From positions 1 to 35,087 of the forward strand of contig JAHLFT010000103.1 of assembly GCA_018883635.1 (NCBI GenBank): a stretch of DNA of 35,087 nucleotides. The letters are read 5' to 3'. This DNA comes from Candidatus Lactobacillus pullistercoris. GTDB lineage: Bacteria; Bacillota; Bacilli; Lactobacillales; Lactobacillaceae. Positions 10,499 to 19,767 of the stretch are shown here, piece after piece (position 1 is the first letter of the stretch; each line of letters opens with the position of its first letter). The notes below the pieces were generated by a model. It searched no databases, had not been told where the DNA came from, and saw only the letters and a list, made by a program, of their open reading frames with translations. A program made the position numbers and the translations under genes.

Positions 10499-11615
10499 AT
10501 GGAATTAAGTGAAATTCAAAGTACTCTAGATAATTTAAAAAAGAGATTAAATCACTTTAGGGGGTCTCTTTGACTTAGATGCAATTTCCGAGAGCATCGC
10601 AATTAATGAACAGAAAATGGCAGAGCCTAATTTCTGGAATGACCAAGACAAAGCTCAAAAATTGATTTCGGAAACAAACAGACTAAAAGAAAAGAAAGAT
10701 TCATTTTTAAATCTGCGCTCTTCTTATGAAAATGAAGTGACAGCTTTGGAATTATTAAAAGAAGAAAATGATCCTGATCTTGAACAAGAAGTCGAAAATG
10801 ATCTAGTTAAATTACAAGAAGCATTTCATAATTATGAATTAGATTTACTTTTAGCTGGAAAATATGACAGTCATAATGCTTTAATGGAAATTCACCCTGG
10901 AGCTGGTGGAACTGAAGCAATGGATTGGGCTCAAATGTTATTGCGGATGTATCAAAGATATTGTTATAATAGTGATTTTAAGTTTGAGATCAATGATTAT
11001 GAACCTGGCGAGGAAGCTGGGGTTAAGAGTGTCAGCATTAAAATTAGCGGAAAGAATGCCTACGGGATGCTCAAATCTGAAAATGGTGTCCATCGTTTGG
11101 TGAGGATTTCACCATTTGATTCCGCAAAACGGCGACATACTTCTTTTGCTTCAGTCGAAGTAATTCCTGAAATAGATGATAGTATCAAAGTTGATATCGA
11201 TCCTAAGGATTTAAGAATCGATGTTTATCGTTCTAGTGGTGCAGGTGGCCAGCACATTAATAAGACCTCAAGTGCAGTTAGAATTACTCACTTACCAACT
11301 GGCATAGTAACAACTTCACAAGCTCAACGTTCACAACTTCAGAACCGAGAGACGGCAATGAATGAATTGCGAGCAAAATTATTTCATCTAGAAGAAGAGA
11401 AAAAGTTAAAGCAAAAGCAAGCTTTAAAAGGTGACCAAAAAGAAATAGGTTGGGGTTCTCAAATTCGGTCTTATGTATTTCACCCATATAATTTAGTTAA
11501 AGATTTGCGAACAGGTTATGAAACTGCCGATGTAAATGGAGTAATGGATGGAAAATTACAACAATTTATTTATTCATATTTACAATGGCAATTGAGTCAG
11601 GAAAATCCAAATTAA
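10499..11615 (+). CDS. prfB: Peptide chain release factor 2, expressed by programmed +1 frameshift at an in-frame TGA
   Basis: ATG at 10499 reads MELSEIQSTLDNLKKRLNHFRGSL then TGA at 10571-10573; shifting +1 after CTT (10568-10570) gives GAC TTA GAT... DLDAISESIAINEQKMAEPNFWNDQ, joining the ORF listed from 10617. Internal SD AGGGGG (10559-10564). GGQ motif SSGAGGQHINKTSSAVRITHLPTG. Confidence 0.97.
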
Positions 11616-11616
11616 A

Positions 11617-11910
11617 ATGAGTTTTATTAGTATTTTTATCTTAGTCTTAATAGCAGCAATAATTTTAGCAATACTTTATGCGTTCTTTCACATGTTGATT
11701 GTCTTCATCCCGGTTATATTCATTGTTGCAATCGGAATATGGATTATTAATCGTTTATGTGCCAAAAAAGGCGATAGTGATCTCACGCAAAAAGAAGAAT
11801 TCAGTAGATTTGATTATTTTAGTAATTATCGAAATTCAGAATCGAAGAAGCGTAAGCCAGCTAGAGATGTAACTACCAAAGACATCGATGATGATAATAA
11901 GAGGAATTAA
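11617..11910 (+). CDS. Small membrane protein of unknown function
   Basis: 97-aa ORF with two hydrophobic segments then a charged tail; starts 1 nt after prfB and ends 2 nt before hprK. Confidence 0.7.
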   Translation: MSFISIFILVLIAAIILAILYAFFHMLIVFIPVIFIVAIGIWIINRLCAKKGDSDLTQKEEFSRFDYFSNYRNSESKKRKPARDVTTKDIDDDNKRN

Positions 11911-11912
11911 AA

Positions 11913-12863
11913 ATGGTTGAATCAGTAAAATTAACAAAATTAATTCGAGATATTAATATTTTGCAAGTTTATCAAGGAGAGAATCTAATCGACAATGAAA
12001 AAATTCGTGTCGCTGATATTTATCGCCCCGGTCTTGAATTAACAGGCTACTTTGATTTTTATCCTAAACAGAGAATTCAGTTGTTAGGTAGAACAGAAAT
12101 TTCTTACGCTGCTCGGCTTGATCACGATATTAGAACACATGTGTTTACTAAAATGTGTACTGATGAAACGCCTTGTTTTTTGATTTCACGTTCATTACCG
12201 GTGCCAGAAGAGCTAAAAGTGGCAGCAGAAAAAGCAAAAATTCCAATTCTTCGTTCTTCTGAGTCAACTACTTATCTTTCCAGTATTTTAACCGATTATT
12301 TACGCCAAAGATTAGCAGCTAGAACCAGTATTCACGGTGTTTTAGTTGAAATTAAAGGGATGGGTGTACTGCTCACAGGAGTTTCCGGAGTTGGTAAATC
12401 TGAAACGGCTCTTGGTTTAGTTCATCGTGGTCATAGATTGATTGCTGACGATCGAGTAGATGTTTATCAAAAAGATCATGAGACGGTTATGGGTGAAGCT
12501 CCAAAAATTTTGAAGCACTTGATGGAAATTCGTGGAATCGGCATTATTGATGTGATGAATTTATTTGGTGCCGGTGCTGTTAAGGATCGAACAGAAATAC
12601 AACTAGTTATTAATTTAGTTAACTGGGATAAGAATGCTAATTATGATCGTTTAGGCTTTAATGAAAATACCCGTGAAATTTGTAACGTTAGTATTCCACA
12701 GGTTACAATTCCAGTTAAAGTTGGACGTAATATTGAAATTATTATTGAAGTTGCTGCAATGAACTTTCGTGCTAAGAAGATGGGTTATGATGCAGCTCAA
12801 AGTTTTGATAATAATTTAACTAATTTAATTTCAGATAATTCTAAAAAGGATAATAAGAAATAA
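11913..12863 (+). CDS. hprK: HPr kinase/phosphorylase
   Basis: Walker [26 protein letters not shown] and signature [17 protein letters not shown]. Confidence 0.98.
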   Translation: MVESVKLTKLIRDINILQVYQGENLIDNEKIRVADIYRPGLELTGYFDFYPKQRIQLLGRTEISYAARLDHDIRTHVFTKMCTDETPCFLISRSLPVPEELKVAAEKAKIPILRSSESTTYLSSILTDYLRQRLAARTSIHGVLVEIKGMGVLLTGVSGVGKSETALGLVHRGHRLIADDRVDVYQKDHETVMGEAPKILKHLMEIRGIGIIDVMNLFGAGAVKDRTEIQLVINLVNWDKNANYDRLGFNENTREICNVSIPQVTIPVKVGRNIEIIIEVAAMNFRAKKMGYDAAQSFDNNLTNLISDNSKKDNKK

Positions 12864-12868
12864 GATAA

Positions 12869-13708
12869 ATGGTCTCATTAGCTTTAAGTAGAAATGCTAT
12901 TCAAATAGGAAATTTCTCTGTTAAATGGTATGGTGTCATTATGGCAGTTGCAATAGTGGTTGCAACATGGATGGCTATTATTGAAGGTAAAAAAAGGCAG
13001 ATCAGCAGTGATGATTTCATTGATTTGCTATTATGGGCTGTACCTTTAGGTTATGTTGGTGCTAGAATTTATTATGTTGTGTTTGAATGGAAATACTATT
13101 CACAAAATCCTGATCAAATAATCGCCATTTGGAATGGCGGAATTGCTATTTATGGTGGCTTGATTGCAGGGCTAATTGTACTATTAGTATTTTGCTATAC
13201 TCGACAACTTCCACCATTTTTAATGCTTGATATTATTGCTCCTGGCGTGATGGCAGCACAAATTATTGGCCGCTGGGGTAACTTTATGAATCAGGAGGCG
13301 CATGGTGCAGCAACTAGCTTGCATTATTTGCAGTCTCTACATTTGCCGGAATTTATAATTCAGCAAATGAAAATTAATGGTGTTTATTATCAACCAACTT
13401 TTTTGTATGAATCGTTTTTTAATTTGATTGGTTTGATTATAATCCTGAGTTTAAGGCATAAAACTCACTTTTTTAAACAAGGTGAAGTTTTCATGACTTA
13501 CGTAATGTGGTACGCTGTAGTTAGATTCTTTGTTGAAGGATTAAGAACGGATAGTTTATATATCTTTGGTATAATACGTGTATCACAAGCTTTAAGTTTA
13601 TTTTTATTCATCGCTATTTTGGCTTTATTTATTTATCGTCGTGTAAAAGTAAAACCACAGTGGTATCTTTATGGTAGTGGTTTAAAATATCCGTATGTTA
13701 GAGGATAA
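12869..13708 (+). CDS. lgt: Prolipoprotein diacylglyceryl transferase
   Basis: VKWYGVIMAVAI, GYVGARIYYVVFEW, GRWGNFMNQEAHG, YQPTFLYESFFN, VRFFVEGLRTDSLY. Confidence 0.97.
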   Translation: MVSLALSRNAIQIGNFSVKWYGVIMAVAIVVATWMAIIEGKKRQISSDDFIDLLLWAVPLGYVGARIYYVVFEWKYYSQNPDQIIAIWNGGIAIYGGLIAGLIVLLVFCYTRQLPPFLMLDIIAPGVMAAQIIGRWGNFMNQEAHGAATSLHYLQSLHLPEFIIQQMKINGVYYQPTFLYESFFNLIGLIIILSLRHKTHFFKQGEVFMTYVMWYAVVRFFVEGLRTDSLYIFGIIRVSQALSLFLFIAILALFIYRRVKVKPQWYLYGSGLKYPYVRG

Positions 13709-13734
13709 TTCAGTTAGAAAGATTGAGTGATAAA

Positions 13735-14754
13735 ATGACAAAAATTGCAGTTTTAGGTAATGGTTCTTGGGGTTCAGTTCTCGGATCAATGCTTGCAGAT
13801 AATGGTAATGATGTAATTCTTTATGGAAATATTGACAGTGTTAATAATGAAATTAATACGTCTCATACTAATACTCATTACATGAAAAATTGGAAATTGA
13901 ATCCAGCAGCAAAGGCCACTGGTAATTTGGAAGAGGCCTTAGATGGTGCGGAAATTGTCTTATTTGTTTTACCAACTAAGGCAGTAAGAATTGTTGCTAA
14001 GAATGTTCGTAAAGTTTTAGATAAAATGGGTGCAAAGCCACTTTTAGTAACTGCTACTAAAGGAATTGAACCAGGTAGTAAGAAGCTAATTTCGGATATT
14101 TTGACTGAAGAAGTCTATCCTAACGATGGTGACCGCATCGTTGCTATTTCTGGTCCAAGTCATGCTGAAAATGTTGCCCAAAAGGATTTAACTGCAATTG
14201 CATGTGCTTCAACTAATGAAGAAAATGCTAAGCGAGTTCAAAAGCTTTTCTCAAATGATTATGTTCGCTTCTATACTAATGATGACTTAGTTGGTGTGGA
14301 AGTTGGTGGTGCAGTTAAAAATGTTATTGCGATCGCCGCTGGTATCTTAGTTGGTAAAAAGTATGGTGATGATGCTAAGGCTGCCTTAATGACTAGAGGA
14401 CTTGCAGAAATTGCCAGATTAGGTGTTAACTACTTTGGCGCAAATCCAATGACATTTAGTGGATTATCAGGTATTGGTGACTTAATTGTTACTTGTACTT
14501 CTGTTAACTCACGTAATTGGCGTGCAGGCAAGCAAATTGGTGAAGGCAAGACTTTAGATTATGTTCTTGAAAATATGGGACAAGTTGTTGAAGGTGCCAC
14601 TACTGTCAAAGCTGTTCATGAATTAGCAGAAGAAAAGAATATTGATATGCCTATTAATGAAGCGGTTTACCATGTTCTTTATGAAAATGCTGATGTAGAT
14701 GATGAAATTAAAAAGATGATGGGTAGAAGTCCTAAAGCAGAAATTCGTTTATAA
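13735..14754 (+). CDS. gpsA: NAD(P)H-dependent glycerol-3-phosphate dehydrogenase
   Basis: N-terminal Rossmann GNGSWGSVLG; SGPSHAENVA; GGAVKNVIAIAAGI; GLSGIGDLIVTCTS. ATG 13735 preferred over the track TTG at 13723. Confidence 0.97.
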   Translation: MTKIAVLGNGSWGSVLGSMLADNGNDVILYGNIDSVNNEINTSHTNTHYMKNWKLNPAAKATGNLEEALDGAEIVLFVLPTKAVRIVAKNVRKVLDKMGAKPLLVTATKGIEPGSKKLISDILTEEVYPNDGDRIVAISGPSHAENVAQKDLTAIACASTNEENAKRVQKLFSNDYVRFYTNDDLVGVEVGGAVKNVIAIAAGILVGKKYGDDAKAALMTRGLAEIARLGVNYFGANPMTFSGLSGIGDLIVTCTSVNSRNWRAGKQIGEGKTLDYVLENMGQVVEGATTVKAVHELAEEKNIDMPINEAVYHVLYENADVDDEIKKMMGRSPKAEIRL

Positions 14755-14758
14755 GATT

Positions 14759-14794
14759 AAAGTGTTTTAGAAAAAGTTCTTAAACACTTTTTTT
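14759..14794 (+). terminator. Terminator after gpsA
   Basis: AAAGTGTTT...AAACACTTTTTTT hairpin. Confidence 0.75.
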
Positions 14795-14821
14795 GTAGAA
14801 AAATTGTTTCTTAGCTATAAT
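14793..14821 (+). promoter_or_regulatory. Candidate trxB promoter
   Basis: TTGTAG (14793-14798), 17-bp spacer, TATAAT (14816-14821). Confidence 0.55.
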
Positions 14822-14844
14822 TTAATTAATCAAGTTATAGCTAA
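14811..14844. promoter_or_regulatory. Perfect inverted repeat over the trxB -10/start region (candidate operator)
   Basis: TTAGCTATAA (14811-14820)-N14-TTATAGCTAA (14835-14844), 10-bp perfect arms. Confidence 0.6.
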
Positions 14845-14874
14845 ATATTTCACTACTGATTGAGGTGACAAATT

Positions 14875-15798
14875 TTGAAAAAATATGACGTCATTATAGT
14901 AGGAGCTGGCCCAGGTGGAATGACAGCTGCACTGTACGCTTCGCGTGCTAATTTAAAGGTTCTCGTATTGGATAGAGGAGTACATGGTGGACAATTAAAT
15001 AATACTGATGCAATCGATAACTATCCGGGGTTCATTTCGATTAAAGGCCCAGAACTAGCTGAAAAAATGTATCAATCAACTAAACAATTTGATGCTGATT
15101 TTGAATATGGTGATGTTCAAAGCGTGAAAATCGAAGATCAACAAAAAATAGTTAAAACAGATACTTCTGAATATCAAGCACCAGTTTTGATCATTGCTTC
15201 GGGTGCGGACCATAAAAAACTTAATGTGCCTGGAGAAGAAGAATATTCAGGACGCGGTGTTTCTTACTGCGCTGTTTGTGATGCGGCATTTTTTAAAGAT
15301 GAAGATGTTGCTGTAATTGGTGGTGGAGATTCCGCGATTGAGGAAGGAATTTACTTGTCTCAACTAGCTAAGTCAGTCACTGTAATTCATCGCCGGGATC
15401 AACTAAGAGCACAGCCAACGCTGCAAAAACGCGCTTTTTCAAACAAGAAAATGCATTTTATTTGGAATGCGCAAACAGAGGCAATTGAAGGTGATGGTAA
15501 CAAAATTACTAATGTCACATATAAGGACAAAAAGACTGGTGAAACAAAGAAATTGCCAGTTGCAGGTGTCTTTATTTACGTTGGCGTTTTAGCGCAAACA
15601 ATGCCTTTTAAAGATTTGGGTATTTTAGATGAACAAGGCTGGATTCCAACTGATGAACATATGAGTACCAAAGTTCCTGGAATTTTAGCTCTAGGTGATG
15701 TAAGACAAAAGGATTTACGCCAAATTGCCAATGCGGTTGGTGATGGTAGTATCGCTGGTCAAGAAGCTTATAATTATTTGCAAAACTTAAATGATTAA
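14875..15798 (+). CDS. trxB: Thioredoxin-disulfide reductase (TTG start)
   Basis: GAGPGGMTAALYASRA, CAVCDAAFF redox motif, GGGDSAIEEGIYL, GILALGDVRQK; GAGGTGA upstream of TTG. Confidence 0.97.
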   Translation: MKKYDVIIVGAGPGGMTAALYASRANLKVLVLDRGVHGGQLNNTDAIDNYPGFISIKGPELAEKMYQSTKQFDADFEYGDVQSVKIEDQQKIVKTDTSEYQAPVLIIASGADHKKLNVPGEEEYSGRGVSYCAVCDAAFFKDEDVAVIGGGDSAIEEGIYLSQLAKSVTVIHRRDQLRAQPTLQKRAFSNKKMHFIWNAQTEAIEGDGNKITNVTYKDKKTGETKKLPVAGVFIYVGVLAQTMPFKDLGILDEQGWIPTDEHMSTKVPGILALGDVRQKDLRQIANAVGDGSIAGQEAYNYLQNLND

Positions 15799-15896
15799 AT
15801 TAATCGGGACTTACTTCTAGAAGTGGATCTCTTTTTTTGAAAAAAATAGTACAATATTAATTAAGAGATTAGTTTTAGGTAAGAATTGAGGCATAC

Positions 15897-17621
15897 ATGT
15901 TAGCAAAAGAAAGATTTGAACAATGGCAGGCAGACAATAATTTGCCAGACTATTTACAAGATCAATTAAATGTTTTAGGTAAAGACGAAAAGTGGATTGA
16001 AGACGCTTTTGGTCAAGATATTAATTTTGGTACTGCAGGAATGCGTGGTCGACTTGAACCAGGTACTAATAGAATTAACTTGTTCACTGTTGGACGTGTT
16101 ACCGAAGGGTTAGCTCGTTTAATTGATGAAAAGGGTGAAGACATCAAAAAACGTGGTGTTGTAATTTCATTTGACTCCAGATACCATTCAAGCGAATTCG
16201 CTGAACATACAGCAAGAATTCTAGGTGCTCATGGAATTCATGTTTACTTATTTGACGATTTAAGACCAACACCTGAACTTTCATTTGCTGTTCGTTATTT
16301 GAAGACCTTTGCAGGAATTAACATAACTGCTTCTCACAATGCTAAACAATATAATGGTTACAAAGCATACGGTGAAGATGGTGCACAAATGGCACCAGAA
16401 AATGCTGATCGGCTCTTTAGTTATGCACAAAAAGTAAAGGATATCTTTACAGTTAAAGCAGCATCAGTTCCTGAACTTAGAAAGAAAGGTCTTTTGCAAT
16501 TAATCGGTGAAGATGTTGATGAAGCTTATTTGGATCATTTAAAGCAAGTTAACATTGACACTGATATGATTAAGAAAAATGCCGACAAGCTTAAGATTAT
16601 TTATACACCGCTTCATGGTACTGGAAAGATGCTCTATGATCGGGCATTTAGACAAGGTGGATTTGATAATGTCATTCCAGTTCCAAGTCAATCAATTATT
16701 GATCCGGAATTTCCAACTACTATTAAGCCAAATCCTGAATATCGTGATATTTTTGAGCCAGGATTTAAGTTGGCAGATAAAGTAAATGCAAATGTTATTA
16801 TCGCCACTGACCCAGATGCTGACCGAATGGGAGCAGCCGTAAGAAAGAATGATGGCAGTTTCCAAGTCTTGACAGGAAATCAAATTGCAACTTTGATGGC
16901 TTATTATCTTTTAGTTCACTTAAAGGAAAGTGGCAAATTAGATTCTAACTATGAAATTGTAACTTCAGTAGTTTCGAGTGCTTTACCATTTAAGATTGCA
17001 GAAGATTTTGGTATTAAAACTAAGCATGTTTTGACTGGTTTTAAATATATTGGTGAAGAAGTGGACCGCATGAATAAAGCAAAAGATGCTAAATTATTGA
17101 TGGGCTTTGAAGAAAGTTATGGTTACCTCTTTAAACCATTTGCTAGAGATAAAGATGCAATGCAAGGTGCACTTATGTTTGCTGAAGTGGCAAGTTACTA
17201 TGCATCTAAGAATATGACTGTTTTTGATGGACTCCAAGAAATTTGGCGTAAATACGGTGTTGCATATGAAATTACTAAAGCAATCGAAATGCCAGGAATT
17301 GGTGGTCAAAAGAAGATGGCCGAATTAATGAGTAAATTGCGCAGTGAACATTTAACTGAAATTAACGGTCACAAAGTTCTTAAGATCCAAGATTTCCAAG
17401 AACAAGAAACAATTTCCGATGGCAAAAAGACTGCTTTAACAGGCTTCCCTGTTTCTAATGTTTTAAAGTACTTCTTAGATGATGAAACTTGGGTAGCTTT
17501 ACGTCCATCAGGTACTGAGCCAGTAATTAAAGCTTATGTTGGCGTTAATAAGAAAGACATCGAAACTGCAAAAAAGGCAGCTGAAGAATATCAAAAAGCT
17601 TTAGCTGATTTATTAAAGTAA
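15897..17621 (+). CDS. Phosphoglucomutase/phosphomannomutase (alpha-D-phosphohexomutase family)
   Basis: NFGTAGMRGRLEPGTNRIN, active-site ITASHNAKQYNGYKAY, metal-binding DPDADRMG, RPSGTEPVIKAY. Confidence 0.95.
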   Translation: MLAKERFEQWQADNNLPDYLQDQLNVLGKDEKWIEDAFGQDINFGTAGMRGRLEPGTNRINLFTVGRVTEGLARLIDEKGEDIKKRGVVISFDSRYHSSEFAEHTARILGAHGIHVYLFDDLRPTPELSFAVRYLKTFAGINITASHNAKQYNGYKAYGEDGAQMAPENADRLFSYAQKVKDIFTVKAASVPELRKKGLLQLIGEDVDEAYLDHLKQVNIDTDMIKKNADKLKIIYTPLHGTGKMLYDRAFRQGGFDNVIPVPSQSIIDPEFPTTIKPNPEYRDIFEPGFKLADKVNANVIIATDPDADRMGAAVRKNDGSFQVLTGNQIATLMAYYLLVHLKESGKLDSNYEIVTSVVSSALPFKIAEDFGIKTKHVLTGFKYIGEEVDRMNKAKDAKLLMGFEESYGYLFKPFARDKDAMQGALMFAEVASYYASKNMTVFDGLQEIWRKYGVAYEITKAIEMPGIGGQKKMAELMSKLRSEHLTEINGHKVLKIQDFQEQETISDGKKTALTGFPVSNVLKYFLDDETWVALRPSGTEPVIKAYVGVNKKDIETAKKAAEEYQKALADLLK

Positions 17622-17633
17622 GCAAAATAAGTG

Positions 17634-17647
17634 CGAAAATACGTTCG
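17634..17647. promoter_or_regulatory. LexA-like (SOS) box upstream of uvrB
   Basis: CGAAAATACGTTCG differs at two positions from CGAACATATGTTCG; SOS-regulated gene downstream. Confidence 0.65.
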
Positions 17648-17674
17648 ATGTAGTAAAATTAAAGACATTAATAG

Positions 17675-17705
17675 AAAAGTTGGACTAGTCGGTCCAACTT
17701 TTTTT
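17675..17705 (+). terminator. Terminator-like hairpin in the pgm-uvrB gap
   Basis: AAAAGTTGGAC-TAGTCG-GTCCAACTTTT followed by TTT; between the LexA-like box and the uvrB ATG. Confidence 0.8.
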
Positions 17706-17721
17706 ACGAGAGGTCTTTTAA

Positions 17722-19767
17722 ATGATAAAACGACAGAAAAATAGAAAATTTGAATTAGTATCTAAATATAAACCAGCTGGAGATCAGCAGCAAGCAATTG
17801 ATAAATTAACTGCTGGATTTGAAAAAGGTTATAAAGAACAAATTCTCGAAGGGGCAACTGGGACTGGTAAAACATTTACGATGGCAAATATTATTGCCAA
17901 GCTTAATAAACCAACTTTGGTAATTTCACATAACAAAACTTTAGTTGGACAACTATATGGTGAATTTAAAAGCTTTTTCCCGAATAATGCAGTCGAGTAT
18001 TTTGTTTCATACTATGATTACTATCAACCTGAAGCTTACGTGCCGCAATCGGATACTTATATTGAAAAGGATTCATCAATTAATGATGAAATTGATCAGT
18101 TGCGTCACGCTGCTACTAGTGCACTAATGGAACGTAACGACGTTATTGTTGTAGCATCTGTTTCCTGCATTTATGGTTTGGGGGATCCCAAGGAATATGC
18201 TAGAAGTGTCTTAACACTACATGAAGGCGATGAAATCGAACGCAATGTATTATTACGTGATTTGGTTAATATTCAATATGATCGCAATGATATCGATTTT
18301 CAACGTGGGCGTTTTAGAGTGCGCGGAGATGTAGTTGAAATCTTTCCCGCAGGAAATTCCAAACATGCATACCGCATTGAATTTTTTGGTGATGAAATTG
18401 ATCGGATTGTCGAAATTGATTCACTAACTGGAGAAATTTTTGGTGAACGAGAAACTATTTCACTTTTCCCAGCTACTCATTTTATGACTAATGATGAACA
18501 AATGAGAAGAGCTCTTAAAGCCATTTCCCAGGAAATGAATGTTCAAGTTAAAAAGTTTGAAGGAGAAGGAAAACTTCTTGAGGCGCAAAGAATTAAGCAA
18601 CGTACTACCTATGACATGGAAATGATGAATGAAGTTGGATATACAAATGGAATTGAAAACTATTCTCGCCATATGGAAGGTAGAAAAGAAGGGGAACCAC
18701 CTTATACTCTACTTGATTTCTTTCCGGATGATTTTTTAATCTTAATTGATGAATCACATGCAACCATGCCAGAACTTCGTGCCATGTATAATGGCGATCG
18801 GAATCGTAAGCAAACTTTAATTGATTATGGCTTTCGTTTGCCTTCTGCTTTAGATAACCGTCCACTAAAATTACCTGAGTTTGAAAAACATGTAAATCAA
18901 ATTCTGTATGTTTCAGCTACCCCGGGAGATTATGAATTAGAGCGAACTAATCATAAAGTTGAACAAATTATTCGACCAACTGGATTACTTGATCCTAAAG
19001 TTGAGGTTCGTCCAATTGAAGGCCAAATAGATGATTTAGTGGGTGAAATTAATAAACGAATTGACCGTGATGAACGGGTATTTGTGACGACTCTTACTAA
19101 GAAAATGGCAGAAGATTTGACCGATTATTTAAAGGATATCGGCATTAAAGTACGTTACCTGCATTCTGATATTAAAACGCTCGAACGAATGCAAATCTTG
19201 CGTGATTTGCGGTTAGGAAAGTTTGACGTTTTAATTGGAATAAACTTGCTGCGTGAAGGAATTGACGTTCCAGAAGTTTCATTAGTAGCTATTCTTGACG
19301 CAGATAAGGAGGGCTTCTTACGTGCTTATCGTCCGCTTGTTCAAACGATGGGTCGTGCAGCTCGTAATGCACATGGAGAGGTAATTATGTATGCTGACAC
19401 GATTACAGATTCGATGCGTGAAGCAATGGATGCGACGAATCGCCGGCGTAAAATCCAGATGAAATTTAATGAAGAACATGGAATTACGCCTAAAACGATT
19501 ATCAAACCTATTCGTCAGGCAATTTCTGCTACTAAGAAGGTTGATGAAAAGGATAAGAAGACAGATAGTTTTGCTGATCTAAACTTTGACGAATTGACTA
19601 AGAAGCAGAAGCAAAATATGATTGATAGCCTAAAGGCGCAAATGCAGGAGGCTGCCAAGAAGTTAGATTTCGAGGAAGCTGCCAATTTGCGTGATGCAAT
19701 GATGGAATTACAAAAATCCGTTAAAAAACCTATTAAAAGAAAAGGGAAGACATTTAATGGTAAATGA
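17722..19767 (+). CDS. uvrB: Excinuclease ABC subunit B
   Basis: [85 protein letters not shown]-terminal UVR domain. Confidence 0.98.
   Translation: MIKRQKNRKFELVSKYKPAGDQQQAIDKLTAGFEKGYKEQILEGATGTGKTFTMANIIAKLNKPTLVISHNKTLVGQLYGEFKSFFPNNAVEYFVSYYDYYQPEAYVPQSDTYIEKDSSINDEIDQLRHAATSALMERNDVIVVASVSCIYGLGDPKEYARSVLTLHEGDEIERNVLLRDLVNIQYDRNDIDFQRGRFRVRGDVVEIFPAGNSKHAYRIEFFGDEIDRIVEIDSLTGEIFGERETISLFPATHFMTNDEQMRRALKAISQEMNVQVKKFEGEGKLLEAQRIKQRTTYDMEMMNEVGYTNGIENYSRHMEGRKEGEPPYTLLDFFPDDFLILIDESHATMPELRAMYNGDRNRKQTLIDYGFRLPSALDNRPLKLPEFEKHVNQILYVSATPGDYELERTNHKVEQIIRPTGLLDPKVEVRPIEGQIDDLVGEINKRIDRDERVFVTTLTKKMAEDLTDYLKDIGIKVRYLHSDIKTLERMQILRDLRLGKFDVLIGINLLREGIDVPEVSLVAILDADKEGFLRAYRPLVQTMGRAARNAHGEVIMYADTITDSMREAMDATNRRRKIQMKFNEEHGITPKTIIKPIRQAISATKKVDEKDKKTDSFADLNFDELTKKQKQNMIDSLKAQMQEAAKKLDFEEAANLRDAMMELQKSVKKPIKRKGKTFNGK

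Noticed and set aside
17094-17309. Antisense ORF in phosphoglucomutase (and similar shadow ORFs in secA, prfB, uvrB, uvrA, whiA)
   Set aside because: Antisense or out-of-frame to confident genes with no independent coding evidence.
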